Shown here: positions 1 to 6,645 of the stretch, one piece after another
How positions within the stretch are numbered: the stretch's first letter is position 1
How the letters are laid out: each line of letters starts with the position of its first letter
DNA from: Nanobdellota archaeon
GTDB lineage: Archaea > Nanobdellota > Nanobdellia > SCGC-AAA011-G17 > JAFCDX01
NCBI GenBank assembly: GCA_018816585.1
Contig: JAHIVQ010000069.1
Location: 1 to 18,094, forward strand
Direction: 5' to 3'
DNA: 18,094 nt
Made by a program: the position numbers and the translations under genes
The notes under the pieces: model-generated
What the model saw: the letters and a program-made list of their open reading frames with translations, nothing else
The model's database searches: none
Told to the model about the DNA's origin: nothing

Positions 1-480
1 AAAATAATGGTTCTTGCACGAGAAAATTTACCTAAACTACTATATAAACCAAGGATTGAAATAATGAACCCTTTAGTTCAAGGATTAATTGGAAAGAAAA
101 TGTCATCTTCTGATGCAAAATCAAAAATAGATTTATTAGATAGTGAAGATGAAGTTAAAAAGAAATTAAATAATGCAGAATGTGTTTCAGGGGATCCAGA
201 TAATGGAATAATGGCATTTTTAAAATATGTTATAATGATAATAAAACAAGATAATAATGAAAAATTTGTTATTAAAAGAGATAAAAAATATGGTGGAAAT
301 TTATCATTTTCAACTTATAAAGAAATAGAAGATAAATTTGTAAAGAAAGAAATTCATCCACAAGATCTTAAGACAGCAGTTGCAGAAGAGATTAATTCAT
401 TATTAACTATTTTCAGAAAGAATAAAGTTATTCTTGAAAAACTTGCAAAAGAAGCATATCCAGCAAATGAAAATTATTAA
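1..480 (+). CDS. tyrS: Tyrosyl-tRNA synthetase, C-terminal part (5' end outside window)
   Basis: Class I aminoacyl-tRNA synthetase that charges tRNA-Tyr in the cytosol. Only the C-terminal half is present: the frame is open from base 1, so the apparent first ATG at base 7 is internal. The KMSSS ATP-binding signature is at bases 97-111, in the context IGKKMSSSD typical of archaeal/eukaryotic-type TyrRS, followed by a helical tRNA-binding region (DSEDEVKKKLNNAECV) and a short Lys-rich C-terminus ending in NENY. It is the first gene of an apparent operon: the next gene starts inside its last 14 bases. TrpRS shares the fold, but the segment after KMSSS reads as TyrRS. Family assignment is secure; the HIGH-like motif cannot be checked because it lies upstream. 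Confidence 0.9.
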   Translation, partial: KIMVLARENLPKLLYKPRIEIMNPLVQGLIGKKMSSSDAKSKIDLLDSEDEVKKKLNNAECVSGDPDNGIMAFLKYVIMIIKQDNNEKFVIKRDKKYGGNLSFSTYKEIEDKFVKKEIHPQDLKTAVAEEINSLLTIFRKNKVILEKLAKEAYPANENY

Positions 481-1198
481 AATAAAATATTCTAAAGGAA
501 GTTTGGGAAAAAATAATGGAACAGAGAGTGCACCAAATGAAATTTTAAAAGAATTAAAGAATATCTGGTTGAACGAATCTTTTAAAGAATTAAAATTTAC
601 TTCTGAGGATTCTGATATTAAAAATATTAAAGAAGGAGATATTTATCTTGGAGGTGACCATAGTATTACAGAACCAATTATTAAAAAGATTTCAAAAAAT
701 TCAAAGAATTTTGGCTTGATTGTTTTTGATGCACATCCTGATGTGTACAAGGAATTTGAATTTCCTACACATGGAGATTGGTTATATCATCTTATTGAAG
801 AAGGAATAGTTAAAAAAGAAAATATTATTCTTATAGGAATAAGAAATCCTGATATAAAAGAAATTGATTATTTAGAAAAGAATAATATTAAATTTTATAC
901 TGCAAAAGAACTTTATCTTGACAGAGAAAATATATGTAATCTTATAATGGAAAAAGCAAGAAACTTTGATCATATTCATATAAGTGTGGATATTGATTCT
1001 TTAGATCCTTCAATAGCACCAGGAACAGGATATTTAGAACCTGCAGGATTATCTGCAAGAGAATTATTATACTATATACAAAGATTGAGTTTTGTAAAAA
1101 ATAAAAAGACATTTGATCTTGTTGAAGTAAATCCACTAAAAGATACAAATAATATTACAGTAAAAACTGCAGCAAAAATAGTTGGAGAATTTTTATGA
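467..1198 (+). CDS. Ureohydrolase (arginase/agmatinase family), short form
   Basis: Probable manganese-dependent hydrolase of a guanidino compound, releasing urea; agmatinase (polyamine synthesis) is the likeliest activity in an archaeon, but arginase or formimidoylglutamase are not excluded. From the ATG at 467 (243 residues) all metal-ligand motifs are visible: GGDHS at 62-66, DAHPD at 88-92, SVDIDSLDP at 173-181, and APGTG..EP at 184-192. HGD at 102-104 matches the substrate-side histidine of the family, and E220 sits in VEVNP. At 243 residues it is shorter than the usual 290-300, lacking part of the N-terminal region. A TTG at 434 would add 11 residues, but ATG 467 gives a natural N-terminal beta strand and was preferred. 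It overlaps tyrS by 14 nt and the next gene by ATGA. Confidence 0.85.
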   Translation: MKIIKIKYSKGSLGKNNGTESAPNEILKELKNIWLNESFKELKFTSEDSDIKNIKEGDIYLGGDHSITEPIIKKISKNSKNFGLIVFDAHPDVYKEFEFPTHGDWLYHLIEEGIVKKENIILIGIRNPDIKEIDYLEKNNIKFYTAKELYLDRENICNLIMEKARNFDHIHISVDIDSLDPSIAPGTGYLEPAGLSARELLYYIQRLSFVKNKKTFDLVEVNPLKDTNNITVKTAAKIVGEFL

Positions 1199-1737
1199 GA
1201 TTATTTATTGCAGCTCCACTTCCTGATGAAATAAAGGATTATTTGTTTGAACTGGAAAAGGAAATTTCAAAATTACCTGCAAAATTCAAGCTAGTTTCAA
1301 AGAAAAATTTACATTTGACGCTCAAATTTATTCCTGAAGCAGATGAAAAACAGATAGAAGAAATCAGATCAAGATTAAAAACCATAAAATTCAATTCTTT
1401 TAAGATTTCTCTTACTGAAAAAGGTTTATTTCCAATTGAAGGAAAAGCTAAGGTTATATGGATAGGTCTTGAATCAGATAATAGATTAATTGAATTACAG
1501 CAAAGAATAGATGAAAAATTACTTGATATATTTTCTGATAATCAGGAATTTAAATCTCATATTACTCTTGGAAGAATAAAGTATATAAAAAACCAGGAGA
1601 AATTTGATGAAGAACTAAATAAAATTAAAATTTCTAAGCTTAAATCAGAAATTAAGGAATTTGGACTTTTTAACAGCACTTTAACAAAAGATGGACCTAT
1701 TTATAATTTGATAGAGAGATATAAACTAAACTCATAA
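1195..1737 (+). CDS. thpR: RNA 2',3'-cyclic phosphodiesterase (2H/LigT family)
   Basis: A 180-residue 2H phosphoesterase that opens 2',3'-cyclic phosphate ends on RNA, historically described as 2'-5' RNA ligase. Both catalytic HxTx motifs are visible: HLTL at 40-43 and HITL at 122-125, the second followed by GR as in the family. The N-terminus MRLFIAAPLP matches the usual start and length is normal (about 180). Its ATG overlaps the upstream stop as ATGA, so it is translationally coupled to the ureohydrolase. Cyclic-phosphate RNA ends are made by the archaeal tRNA splicing endonuclease, so the presence of an intron-rich tRNA 4 kb away is worth noting, but a link is inference. Confidence 0.88.
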   Translation: MRLFIAAPLPDEIKDYLFELEKEISKLPAKFKLVSKKNLHLTLKFIPEADEKQIEEIRSRLKTIKFNSFKISLTEKGLFPIEGKAKVIWIGLESDNRLIELQQRIDEKLLDIFSDNQEFKSHITLGRIKYIKNQEKFDEELNKIKISKLKSEIKEFGLFNSTLTKDGPIYNLIERYKLNS

Positions 1738-1741
1738 ATAG

Positions 1742-1750
1742 ATTTATAAA
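1742..1750 (+). promoter_or_regulatory. TATA box for the EF-hand gene
   Basis: TTTATAAAA-type element centred about 25 nt before the ATG at 1771. This spacing predicts transcription starting at or next to the start codon (leaderless mRNA). No Shine-Dalgarno site is present. Confidence 0.55.
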
Positions 1751-1770
1751 ATACTATTTTTCTTTAATTT

Positions 1771-2073
1771 ATGGATAAACTTTATAATTTACTTAAACAA
1801 GCTAAAAAGAATATACTTAAGGATAAAATAGAAGTTTTATTTGGTGCTTTTGTAATGGCTGGAGTTATTACCCTTACTTCAATATGTACTTGTACTTGCA
1901 AGGGAGTATATAATATTTATAATAATAGAAAGGAAATTTCAGAACAATTTTATATAATAGTAGATAAAAATAGAGATGGATATATTGAAGAACAAGAATT
2001 AGAAAGTTTAATGAAGGATTTTAATATTAAAACAGATTATCTAAAAGATTTTAATCATATTTTTCTTCTATAA
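1771..2073 (+). CDS. Small membrane-anchored single EF-hand protein
   Basis: A 100-residue protein I do not recognise as a named family. It has a basic N-terminus, one hydrophobic segment at about 22-42 that ends in a Cys cluster (C39, C41, C43), and one textbook EF-hand loop at 65-76. The loop has D65, N67, D69, Y71, E73 and E76 at positions 1, 3, 5, 7, 9 and 12, with G70 and I72, so all calcium-coordinating positions are filled. Calcium binding next to a membrane is therefore likely, as a sensor or through dimer pairing of the single hand. The last 23 bases overlap the tail of the convergent Hef nuclease gene. Its own TATA box implies independent transcription. Confidence 0.7.
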   Translation: MDKLYNLLKQAKKNILKDKIEVLFGAFVMAGVITLTSICTCTCKGVYNIYNNRKEISEQFYIIVDKNRDGYIEEQELESLMKDFNIKTDYLKDFNHIFLL

Positions 2074-2674
2074 CTTTCTTAATTTCAGAAGCTTTTTTAG
2101 GTCCTAATTTCTCAACTTTTTGTAAATCCTTTTCATCTGTATTTATTATGTTTTTAACGCTTTTGAATTCTTTTAGCAATGATTTTGCAAGTGTTGGTCC
2201 TATACCTGGAAAACTTTCTATTATTAATTCCTGTCTTTCTTTTAATGTTAATGGCTTTCTTTTTTTAAGCAGAGGAATAGTTGGTTTTCCTCTTTCTAAT
2301 CTCTTTAGTATTCCTTCAATTAAAGAACAAGTATCATTTACATTTCTTGTATAAATTGTAGGTATTTGATAATCAATTGATATTGATGCAAGCATACCAC
2401 GAATAGCATTAGGATGCACATTTCTTAATGAATAAATATTTTCTTCACCTTCTATTATTAACAAAGGAATATCAAAATTTTCTTTTAATAATATTAATTG
2501 TTCTATTAGTCTTCCATCTATCATAGAGTTTATGAAATCTTGCTGAGTTTTTCTCTCTATTCCAATATAACCAATGATTAAATCTGCTGTGATTAATTGT
2601 CTTATATCAAATTTTACTTTTCTCTTTGATAATTCCCTTATAATTTCACGTTCTCTATGATCTATTATTAACAT
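2051..2674 (-). CDS. ERCC4/XPF-type structure-specific nuclease with tandem HhH (Hef nuclease half)
   Basis: Cuts branched DNA such as forks and flaps; corresponds to the C-terminal half of archaeal Hef or to stand-alone archaeal XPF. Nuclease residues are visible: D5-H-R-E-R at 5-9, D31, the E40-R41-K42 triad and D46, giving the family pattern D..ERK...D, although the usual GD is AD at 30-31. Two helix-hairpin-helix motifs follow: FPGIGPTLAKSLL at about 155-167 and KLGPKKASEIKKV at about 189-201. Length (207) fits stand-alone XPF. Its ATG lies one base after the helicase stop (TAA-A-ATG), so the two should be co-translated. The 3' end overlaps the convergent EF-hand gene. Confidence 0.9.
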   Translation of the reverse strand: MLIIDHREREIIRELSKRKVKFDIRQLITADLIIGYIGIERKTQQDFINSMIDGRLIEQLILLKENFDIPLLIIEGEENIYSLRNVHPNAIRGMLASISIDYQIPTIYTRNVNDTCSLIEGILKRLERGKPTIPLLKKRKPLTLKERQELIIESFPGIGPTLAKSLLKEFKSVKNIINTDEKDLQKVEKLGPKKASEIKKVIEEKYD

Positions 2675-2675
2675 T

Positions 2676-4169
2676 TTAAAAATTTCCTAGTTTAGATTGC
2701 TTTGGTTCTTCTTGCATTGCATAAAGTGTTTTTTTCATTGTTCTTTCCTTGCTTTTAGCTGCCCAGTAATAAGATTCATCTCTTGTTTTTTTAGTTATTA
2801 AAAATATAATTTTCCCTTTTATCAATCTTCCAACTCTTCCCCGTCGCTGAATCATTCTTATTTCTGAAGGTACACTCTCATAAAAAATTGCCATATCTGC
2901 TCCCCCTTTAATATCAAGTCCCTCTTCAGAAATACTTGTTCCAATTAAAACATTATATAATCCTTCTTCAAAGTCCCTTATTCTTTTAATCTGCTCTTTT
3001 TGAGTCAACCCTTCTTTTTGCCCAACAAGTATGACTGGTTTTATCAAACCATCATTAATTTCCTTGTAAATTTCATCAATAGTATTTCTAAAATTTGCAA
3101 ATACAATTATTTTTGCCTCTTTATTTTTTTCAAGTTCAGATTGTACTATTTCTTTTAATTTCTGCATTTTTGGATGCTTGCTTTCATTAAAATCAAGACA
3201 ATATTGCATAGCTTTTTTTATTCTTGTATCATTAACTATAGTTCTTGCTGCTTTACTCTTATCATCTTCTAATTTATCCCAATATTGCATTAATTGCTTT
3301 ATTCCCTGTGTTTCTATAAGTTCGAGTGCGTGTGATAGTTTTAGTAATTGCGCTGTTAAAGAAACACCCCAGAAAGCCATTTTATTACCTTTCATTATTG
3401 ATTTTCTAAATTGAAATTGAAGAGCAAGTAAATCTTTTTTATTAAAGAATTTTTTATTTGGAATTATCCTTCTTAATTCATTTATTTTTTCATCCATCAT
3501 TAATTTTATCATATCCTTAATTTTATTGAATTCTTCTGGTAAATTTACTTTAACCCACTCAATTTCTTTTTCTTGAATATAATCCTTAACATCATCATCT
3601 GTCTCTGTTCTTATTTCAATAGTGTCTAAAAATAAATTATTTTTTATCTCATCTATTTTTTCTTTTGTACTTCCTGGAGAAGCTGTTAGAGCAAGAATTC
3701 TTTTATTAACTGCATTTTCATTGTAATTTTTTGCTACAAAAGTGCTTGCATACTTCATTCTTGATCTGTGAGCTTCATCAAGAACAAGAAGAGAAATATT
3801 TTCCAATGAAATTCTGCTATTTATTATATCAGATTCAATTGTTTGTGGTGTTGCTATTATTATTTTTCCATTATTCCATAATTCTGATCTTTTTTTTGGG
3901 TTTGTTGCTCCAGTGTATAATATTATTTCATTACTATCTATACTAAAGAATTCACCAAATGATTTTACATGCTGTGCACATAATGGTTTTGTAGGACAGC
4001 ATATCAGTATTTTTGATTCAGGATATAAACTAAGCCTGTTTTCTGCTAATAATAAAGCTATTGCAGTTTTTCCAATTCCTGTAGGTAGTACAACTAGAGT
4101 ATTATGCTTCTTTGCTGTCTCAAATATCTTTGTTTGATATTCCCTTGGTGTAAATTTAACTATACCCAT
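2676..4169 (-). CDS. Hef-like superfamily 2 DNA helicase
   Basis: ATP-dependent helicase of the Hef/FANCM group that remodels stalled replication forks. In this 497-residue protein, motifs run in order: R9xYQ12 near the N-terminus, Walker A PTGIGKT at 29-35, TPQT at 107-110, DEAH at 131-134, TAS at 162-164, a helical insert typical of Hef at about 190-330, and QRRGRVGR (motif VI) at 441-448. In many euryarchaea helicase and nuclease form one chain of about 750 residues; here the helicase ends in QSKLGNF and the nuclease starts as a separate gene one base downstream. Removing one T from the T5 run at 2678-2682 would fuse the two frames, so a frameshift is the main alternative to a true gene split. 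Divergent from the gene at 4219. Confidence 0.92.
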   Translation of the reverse strand: MGIVKFTPREYQTKIFETAKKHNTLVVLPTGIGKTAIALLLAENRLSLYPESKILICCPTKPLCAQHVKSFGEFFSIDSNEIILYTGATNPKKRSELWNNGKIIIATPQTIESDIINSRISLENISLLVLDEAHRSRMKYASTFVAKNYNENAVNKRILALTASPGSTKEKIDEIKNNLFLDTIEIRTETDDDVKDYIQEKEIEWVKVNLPEEFNKIKDMIKLMMDEKINELRRIIPNKKFFNKKDLLALQFQFRKSIMKGNKMAFWGVSLTAQLLKLSHALELIETQGIKQLMQYWDKLEDDKSKAARTIVNDTRIKKAMQYCLDFNESKHPKMQKLKEIVQSELEKNKEAKIIVFANFRNTIDEIYKEINDGLIKPVILVGQKEGLTQKEQIKRIRDFEEGLYNVLIGTSISEEGLDIKGGADMAIFYESVPSEIRMIQRRGRVGRLIKGKIIFLITKKTRDESYYWAAKSKERTMKKTLYAMQEEPKQSKLGNF

Positions 4170-4190
4170 TTTCAGTTTATATTAAAAAGC

Positions 4191-4200
4191 TTTATAAATA
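4191..4200. promoter_or_regulatory. Shared TATA element between divergent genes
   Basis: TTTATAAATA lies in the 49-bp gap between the Hef helicase (start 4169, minus) and the membrane protein (start 4219, plus). Its centre is about 23 nt from the plus start and 27 nt from the minus start, both suitable for a TATA box of a leaderless gene. On the minus strand it reads TATTTATAAA. One near-symmetric element may serve both genes; separate overlapping boxes are possible. Confidence 0.5.
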
Positions 4201-4218
4201 TAATATCTATTACTCATT

Positions 4219-4749
4219 ATGAAAAAGGTTGGTGAACTTAAAAAACATATCTATTTATGCAATTCTCACGAGGAACGTTTATTGAATGAACTTGAAGCAC
4301 TAAATGTCAGAAGAAAGATTAATTTAGTCACAAAAAAACAATATAAAAAACAAATTAATGGATTACTAAAGGGAAGACCGGTTGAAGACTGGCTTAATTA
4401 TTATAAAGAATATAAAAGTGGATGTTTTAAGGCAATTAATGAATATAATTCTGACAAGAATTTTAGAATGTTTTTATTTATTTTTTTGGTATTTTTGCTT
4501 GTATTGCCTTTTGGACTGAATTATACTGGATTTAGTGTAAGCAATCCAAATTTGGTGTTAGTTGATAAAGTTGTTTCTTCAAATGCTTATATGTTATTAG
4601 ATGGAGTTGCAAAACCAATACCTTTGCAGACAGAATTTATGGATGGAAGATATGTTTATAATATTCATTCTATTGAAATACTATTAAATACTAAAAAACT
4701 AGAAATAATAGATAATAATCAAGTAGTATTTTCAAAAGATATAAAATGA
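4219..4749 (+). CDS. Single-pass membrane protein, coiled N-terminus, function unknown
   Basis: A 176-residue protein not assignable to a characterised family. Residues 1-80 are charged and helical, with a GRPVEDWLNYYKEY stretch at 52-65. One strong membrane segment lies at about 83-101, followed by TGFSV at 103-107 and a beta-rich tail (110-176). I recall similar layouts (charged helical part, a GxxxEeWlxYY-like motif, membrane segment, TGFxV) in DPANN proteins, which supports the lineage guess, but this is from memory rather than a search. Positive charges before the segment suggest that the coiled part is cytosolic and the tail outside. It is the first gene of a two-gene unit, coupled to the next by ATGA. 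Confidence 0.65.
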   Translation: MKKVGELKKHIYLCNSHEERLLNELEALNVRRKINLVTKKQYKKQINGLLKGRPVEDWLNYYKEYKSGCFKAINEYNSDKNFRMFLFIFLVFLLVLPFGLNYTGFSVSNPNLVLVDKVVSSNAYMLLDGVAKPIPLQTEFMDGRYVYNIHSIEILLNTKKLEIIDNNQVVFSKDIK

Positions 4750-5003
4750 TTAAATTATTTGGAATTTTAGATATAATTACAGGAATAATTTTAATTTTAT
4801 TGTTTTATTTCAATATAACCTTTGCCTGGGTTTTTCTTATTTATTTTTTAATAAAGGCCCTTATATTTTTTTCATTGATTAGTATCGTTGATATAATTGC
4901 TTCATTAATTTTTATTCTGGCTTTATTTAATATTCATAATGTTTTTACAATAATTGCTGCAGTATGGATAATTCAGAAAGGTATTTTCAGCTTATTAGGA
5001 TAA
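4746..5003 (+). CDS. Small polytopic membrane protein
   Basis: An 85-residue, almost wholly hydrophobic protein with about three membrane segments (roughly 5-24, 27-46 and 48-77) separated by very short turns; charged residues are scarce (for example K3, D9, K37, D49, K78). No family recognised. Its ATG overlaps the upstream TGA (ATGA), so it is probably made together with the single-pass protein and may partner with it. Its stop codon abuts the stop of the convergent lipocalin-like gene within TAATTA. Confidence 0.6.
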   Translation: MIKLFGILDIITGIILILLFYFNITFAWVFLIYFLIKALIFFSLISIVDIIASLIFILALFNIHNVFTIIAAVWIIQKGIFSLLG

Positions 5004-5984
5004 TTAAGATTTATAAAATTTTAGTTTTTCAAATATTGATTTATTATAATTTAAAATATTATTTATTTTACTTGGTTTTTGTTTTGCTAAAAATTCCATA
5101 AACCCCTTCCCTTTTATTCCATTAACAACTACATCTATTGGACCTTCCCAATAATTTATGTTTCCAAAATTTACTTCACACTCTTTTAGTATTGGTTTAG
5201 TTTTAATATCAAAATTTCCAATCTTAATATTCCATTCAAGATTATATTGTAAGCCTGTTTTTTCACTCTTCCATATATTATTTATAAGGGTAAATTCTGC
5301 TTCAAGATGTTCTTGTTTATTATTTGGATATGTAACACTGGCCATTTTTTTACCTTTGTAATCGAAACAAACTATTTCAGTATTATTTGGTAATTGAATT
5401 GAAAACCATAACCATGAATCTTTCATAAATCCTTGTTCTGACCATTGCTTGTCATGCCATATTTTCCCCCTTACATAATCATTTCCAATATAACCAATGG
5501 CTTTCATATTTGTATAAGAATAATAGTATGTTGATTTTGTTCCAAGATCAATATAACCATTTCCTCCTTCTAACAAAGGTTTCTTTTTTGATTCTAATAA
5601 TAAATCGAAGTATCTTGTTTTGATTTTTAAGTCCTTATCATATCTTGCTATTTCATAATTTACAAAATTCTTTCTCAATGGATAAAAATAATTAATAAAT
5701 AAATCTTTTTTCTTATAACTATCTTCTGATACAATTACAATTGGTAAAATTTCTTTTTTTATCTCTTTTGTTGTTAGATTAAACAATAAAGAGTGTGAAA
5801 AATAAACTGTTTTAGATGGTAATCTTAAAAATTTTAAATTTACTTTTTCTGTATTTGCTTTAAATAAACAAGTCATAATAGCATAATCATTTTTCCCTTT
5901 AAGAAATCCATTAAAGTACCACCATTCTATTGCTTGATTATCATGGGGTAATTCATCTCTTGGTAGGATCACTCTCTCTTTCAT
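5004..5984 (-). CDS. CrtC/AttH-type lipocalin-like protein
   Basis: A 326-residue protein resembling the hydroxyneurosporene synthase (CrtC, carotenoid 1,2-hydratase)/AttH family of double lipocalin-like barrels. Recognisable features are H14..IEWWYFNGFL at 19-28, G173-K-I-W-H-D-K-Q-W181 (a form of the family's conserved H/D-W loop), W191-LWFSIQL in the second barrel, YWEG at 278-281 and the GKGFMEF closing strand at 292-298. There is no signal peptide, so it should be cytosolic, unlike periplasmic AttH. CrtC hydrates carotenoids, but no carotenoid gene lies nearby and the substrate here is unknown; a lipid or isoprenoid ligand is the reasonable guess. It is transcribed alone, with a TATA box 20-28 nt upstream. 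Confidence 0.75.
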   Translation of the reverse strand: MKERVILPRDELPHDNQAIEWWYFNGFLKGKNDYAIMTCLFKANTEKVNLKFLRLPSKTVYFSHSLLFNLTTKEIKKEILPIVIVSEDSYKKKDLFINYFYPLRKNFVNYEIARYDKDLKIKTRYFDLLLESKKKPLLEGGNGYIDLGTKSTYYYSYTNMKAIGYIGNDYVRGKIWHDKQWSEQGFMKDSWLWFSIQLPNNTEIVCFDYKGKKMASVTYPNNKQEHLEAEFTLINNIWKSEKTGLQYNLEWNIKIGNFDIKTKPILKECEVNFGNINYWEGPIDVVVNGIKGKGFMEFLAKQKPSKINNILNYNKSIFEKLKFYKS

Positions 5985-6003
5985 ATTCTCTTTTAGTTGA
6001 TTG

Positions 6004-6012
6004 ATATAAAAA
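6004..6012 (-). promoter_or_regulatory. TATA box for the lipocalin-like gene
   Basis: Reads TTTTTATAT on the minus strand, 20-28 nt before the ATG at 5984, consistent with a leaderless or near-leaderless transcript. Confidence 0.45.
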
Positions 6013-6030
6013 TCTTGTTATCATGGAAAT

Positions 6031-6040
6031 GTTTAAATAA
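6031..6040 (+). promoter_or_regulatory. TATA box for tRNA-Lys
   Basis: GTTTAAATAA, preceded by an A/G-rich BRE-like stretch (GGAAAT), lies 24-33 nt before the tRNA 5' end at 6064, the normal archaeal spacing for a tRNA whose transcription starts close to the mature end. Confidence 0.6.
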
Positions 6041-6086
6041 TCTTTTAAAAAGAGTTTATTTAAGGGCCCGTAGCTCAGCTTGGTAG

Positions 6087-6106
6087 GGGCTAATAAAGTC
6101 GCCAAA
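6087..6106 (+). other. tRNA-Lys intron 1 (20 nt, position 22/23, D arm)
   Basis: Non-canonical intron inside the D stem. Central helix TGGT 6081-6084 with GCCA 6101-6104 (one T-G pair); bulges 6085-6087 and 6105-6107; inner helix GGCT 6088-6091 with AGTC 6097-6100 closing a 5-nt loop AATAA. Splicing converts a weak GCTC/GGGC pairing into GCTC/GAGC. Confidence 0.8.
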
Positions 6107-6114
6107 AGCAACTG

Positions 6115-6126
6115 TCTATGGTTGAA
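6115..6126 (+). other. tRNA-Lys intron 2 (12 nt, position 30/31)
   Basis: Non-canonical intron inside the anticodon stem. Central helix CAAC 6109-6112 with GTTG 6121-6124; bulges 6113-6115 and 6125-6127; a 5-nt loop CTATG replaces the inner helix. The outer helix pairs A6107 G6108 with C6128 T6129, gaining G6086-C6130 once intron 1 is out. Very short for an archaeal tRNA intron. Confidence 0.8.
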
Positions 6127-6133
6127 ACTCTTA

Positions 6134-6146
6134 ATCAAGAAGGGTT
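6134..6146 (+). other. tRNA-Lys intron 3 (13 nt, canonical position 37/38)
   Basis: Canonical-site intron. Central helix CTCT 6128-6131 with AGGG 6141-6144 (one T-G pair); bulges 6132-6134 and 6145-6147; terminal loop TCAAGA. A6127-T6148 and the anticodon stem form the outer helix, but that stem is complete only after intron 2 has been removed or looped out. An ATCA repeat at 6134-6137 and 6147-6150 makes the exact edge ambiguous by sequence; the 37/38 cut is chosen from the bulge geometry. Confidence 0.78.
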
Positions 6147-6231
6147 ATCAGTTGGCCGCGGGTTCAAATCCCGTCGGGCCCGCTTTTAATTAAATATTTC
6201 TCCTGCAACTATAATGATAAGGGTTAATGAG

Positions 6232-6627
6232 CTAAAAGTATTCTGCTAATATTATAATATATGCTATAAATCCTATTAATAAAAAGAGCAATATAAATAA
6301 AAACCAACCAAAATTATAACTTGCTATTTGATCTTGTGTTTTTAAAACAACAGTCTCATTTAATTCTTTTTCTCTTTGTTCTTCTTGTTTTGTTGAATCT
6401 TCCCAATTTCTTAATTTTCCAAGTAATCCAAAATACCCACTTGAGCTAAAATGATTAAAAGTACCAATTCTATAAATTAATTTTTTTAGTGGATTATCTA
6501 ATTTAATCTCTTTCTTTTTTGTTTTATCTTTATCTATTGATTTTAAAAGTAAAATAATAGGCAAAAGAATACAAATTAATATTCCAAATAAAATTGCTAA
6601 AGACATACCAATTTGTTCCAAATCCAT
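6232..6627 (-). CDS. Two-pass small membrane protein
   Basis: A 131-residue protein of no recognised family. Membrane segments lie at about 8-29 and 106-128, with a roughly 75-residue charged stretch between them (KTKKKEIK near 35-42, KQEEQREKELNE near 80-91). The basic flank after the first segment suggests that this middle part is cytosolic, with both termini outside. It is the last gene of a three-gene unit of membrane proteins and begins 18 nt after the preceding stop. Confidence 0.6.
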   Translation of the reverse strand: MDLEQIGMSLAILFGILICILLPIILLLKSIDKDKTKKKEIKLDNPLKKLIYRIGTFNHFSSSGYFGLLGKLRNWEDSTKQEEQREKELNETVVLKTQDQIASYNFGWFLFILLFLLIGFIAYIIILAEYF

Positions 6628-6645
6628 ATTAACCTAACCTCTTAT

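Larger units (their letters stand above)
6064..6182 (+). tRNA. tRNA-Lys(CUU) interrupted by three introns
   Basis: Removing 6087-6106, 6115-6126 and 6134-6146 gives a perfect 74-nt tRNA. Acceptor GGGCCCG/CGGGCCC (6064-6070, 6175-6181) has discriminator G6182; T8 A9; D stem GCTC/GAGC with loop AGCTTGGTA; anticodon stem ACTGA/TCAGT; loop CTCTTAA with anticodon CTT; variable loop TGGCC; T stem GCGGG/CCCGT with one G-T pair and loop TTCAAAT. The loop, body and G73 match archaeal tRNA-Lys. CCA is not encoded. Unspliced, no 5-bp anticodon stem can be drawn, and a single intron of any position does not restore one. At each of the three sites the precursor forms a 4-bp central helix flanked by 3-nt bulges, with the cut after the second bulge base, as the archaeal splicing endonuclease expects. 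The T-rich sequence right after (CTTTTAATT) may terminate it. Confidence 0.88.

Noticed and set aside
434..466. TTG start adding 11 residues to the ureohydrolase
   Set aside because: The extension is buried in tyrS and adds nothing typical of the family; ATG 467 is the better start.
5953..6138. 61-codon minus-strand ORF over the tRNA
   Set aside because: It lies across the tRNA and its promoter and overlaps the start of the lipocalin-like gene; no support as a gene.
6064..6182. tRNA with a single long intron, or a tRNA-His reading from CTATG
   Set aside because: No single excision gives a paired anticodon stem; the loop CTCTTAA, body sequence and discriminator G fit Lys, and three separate bulge-helix-bulge motifs agree with three introns.
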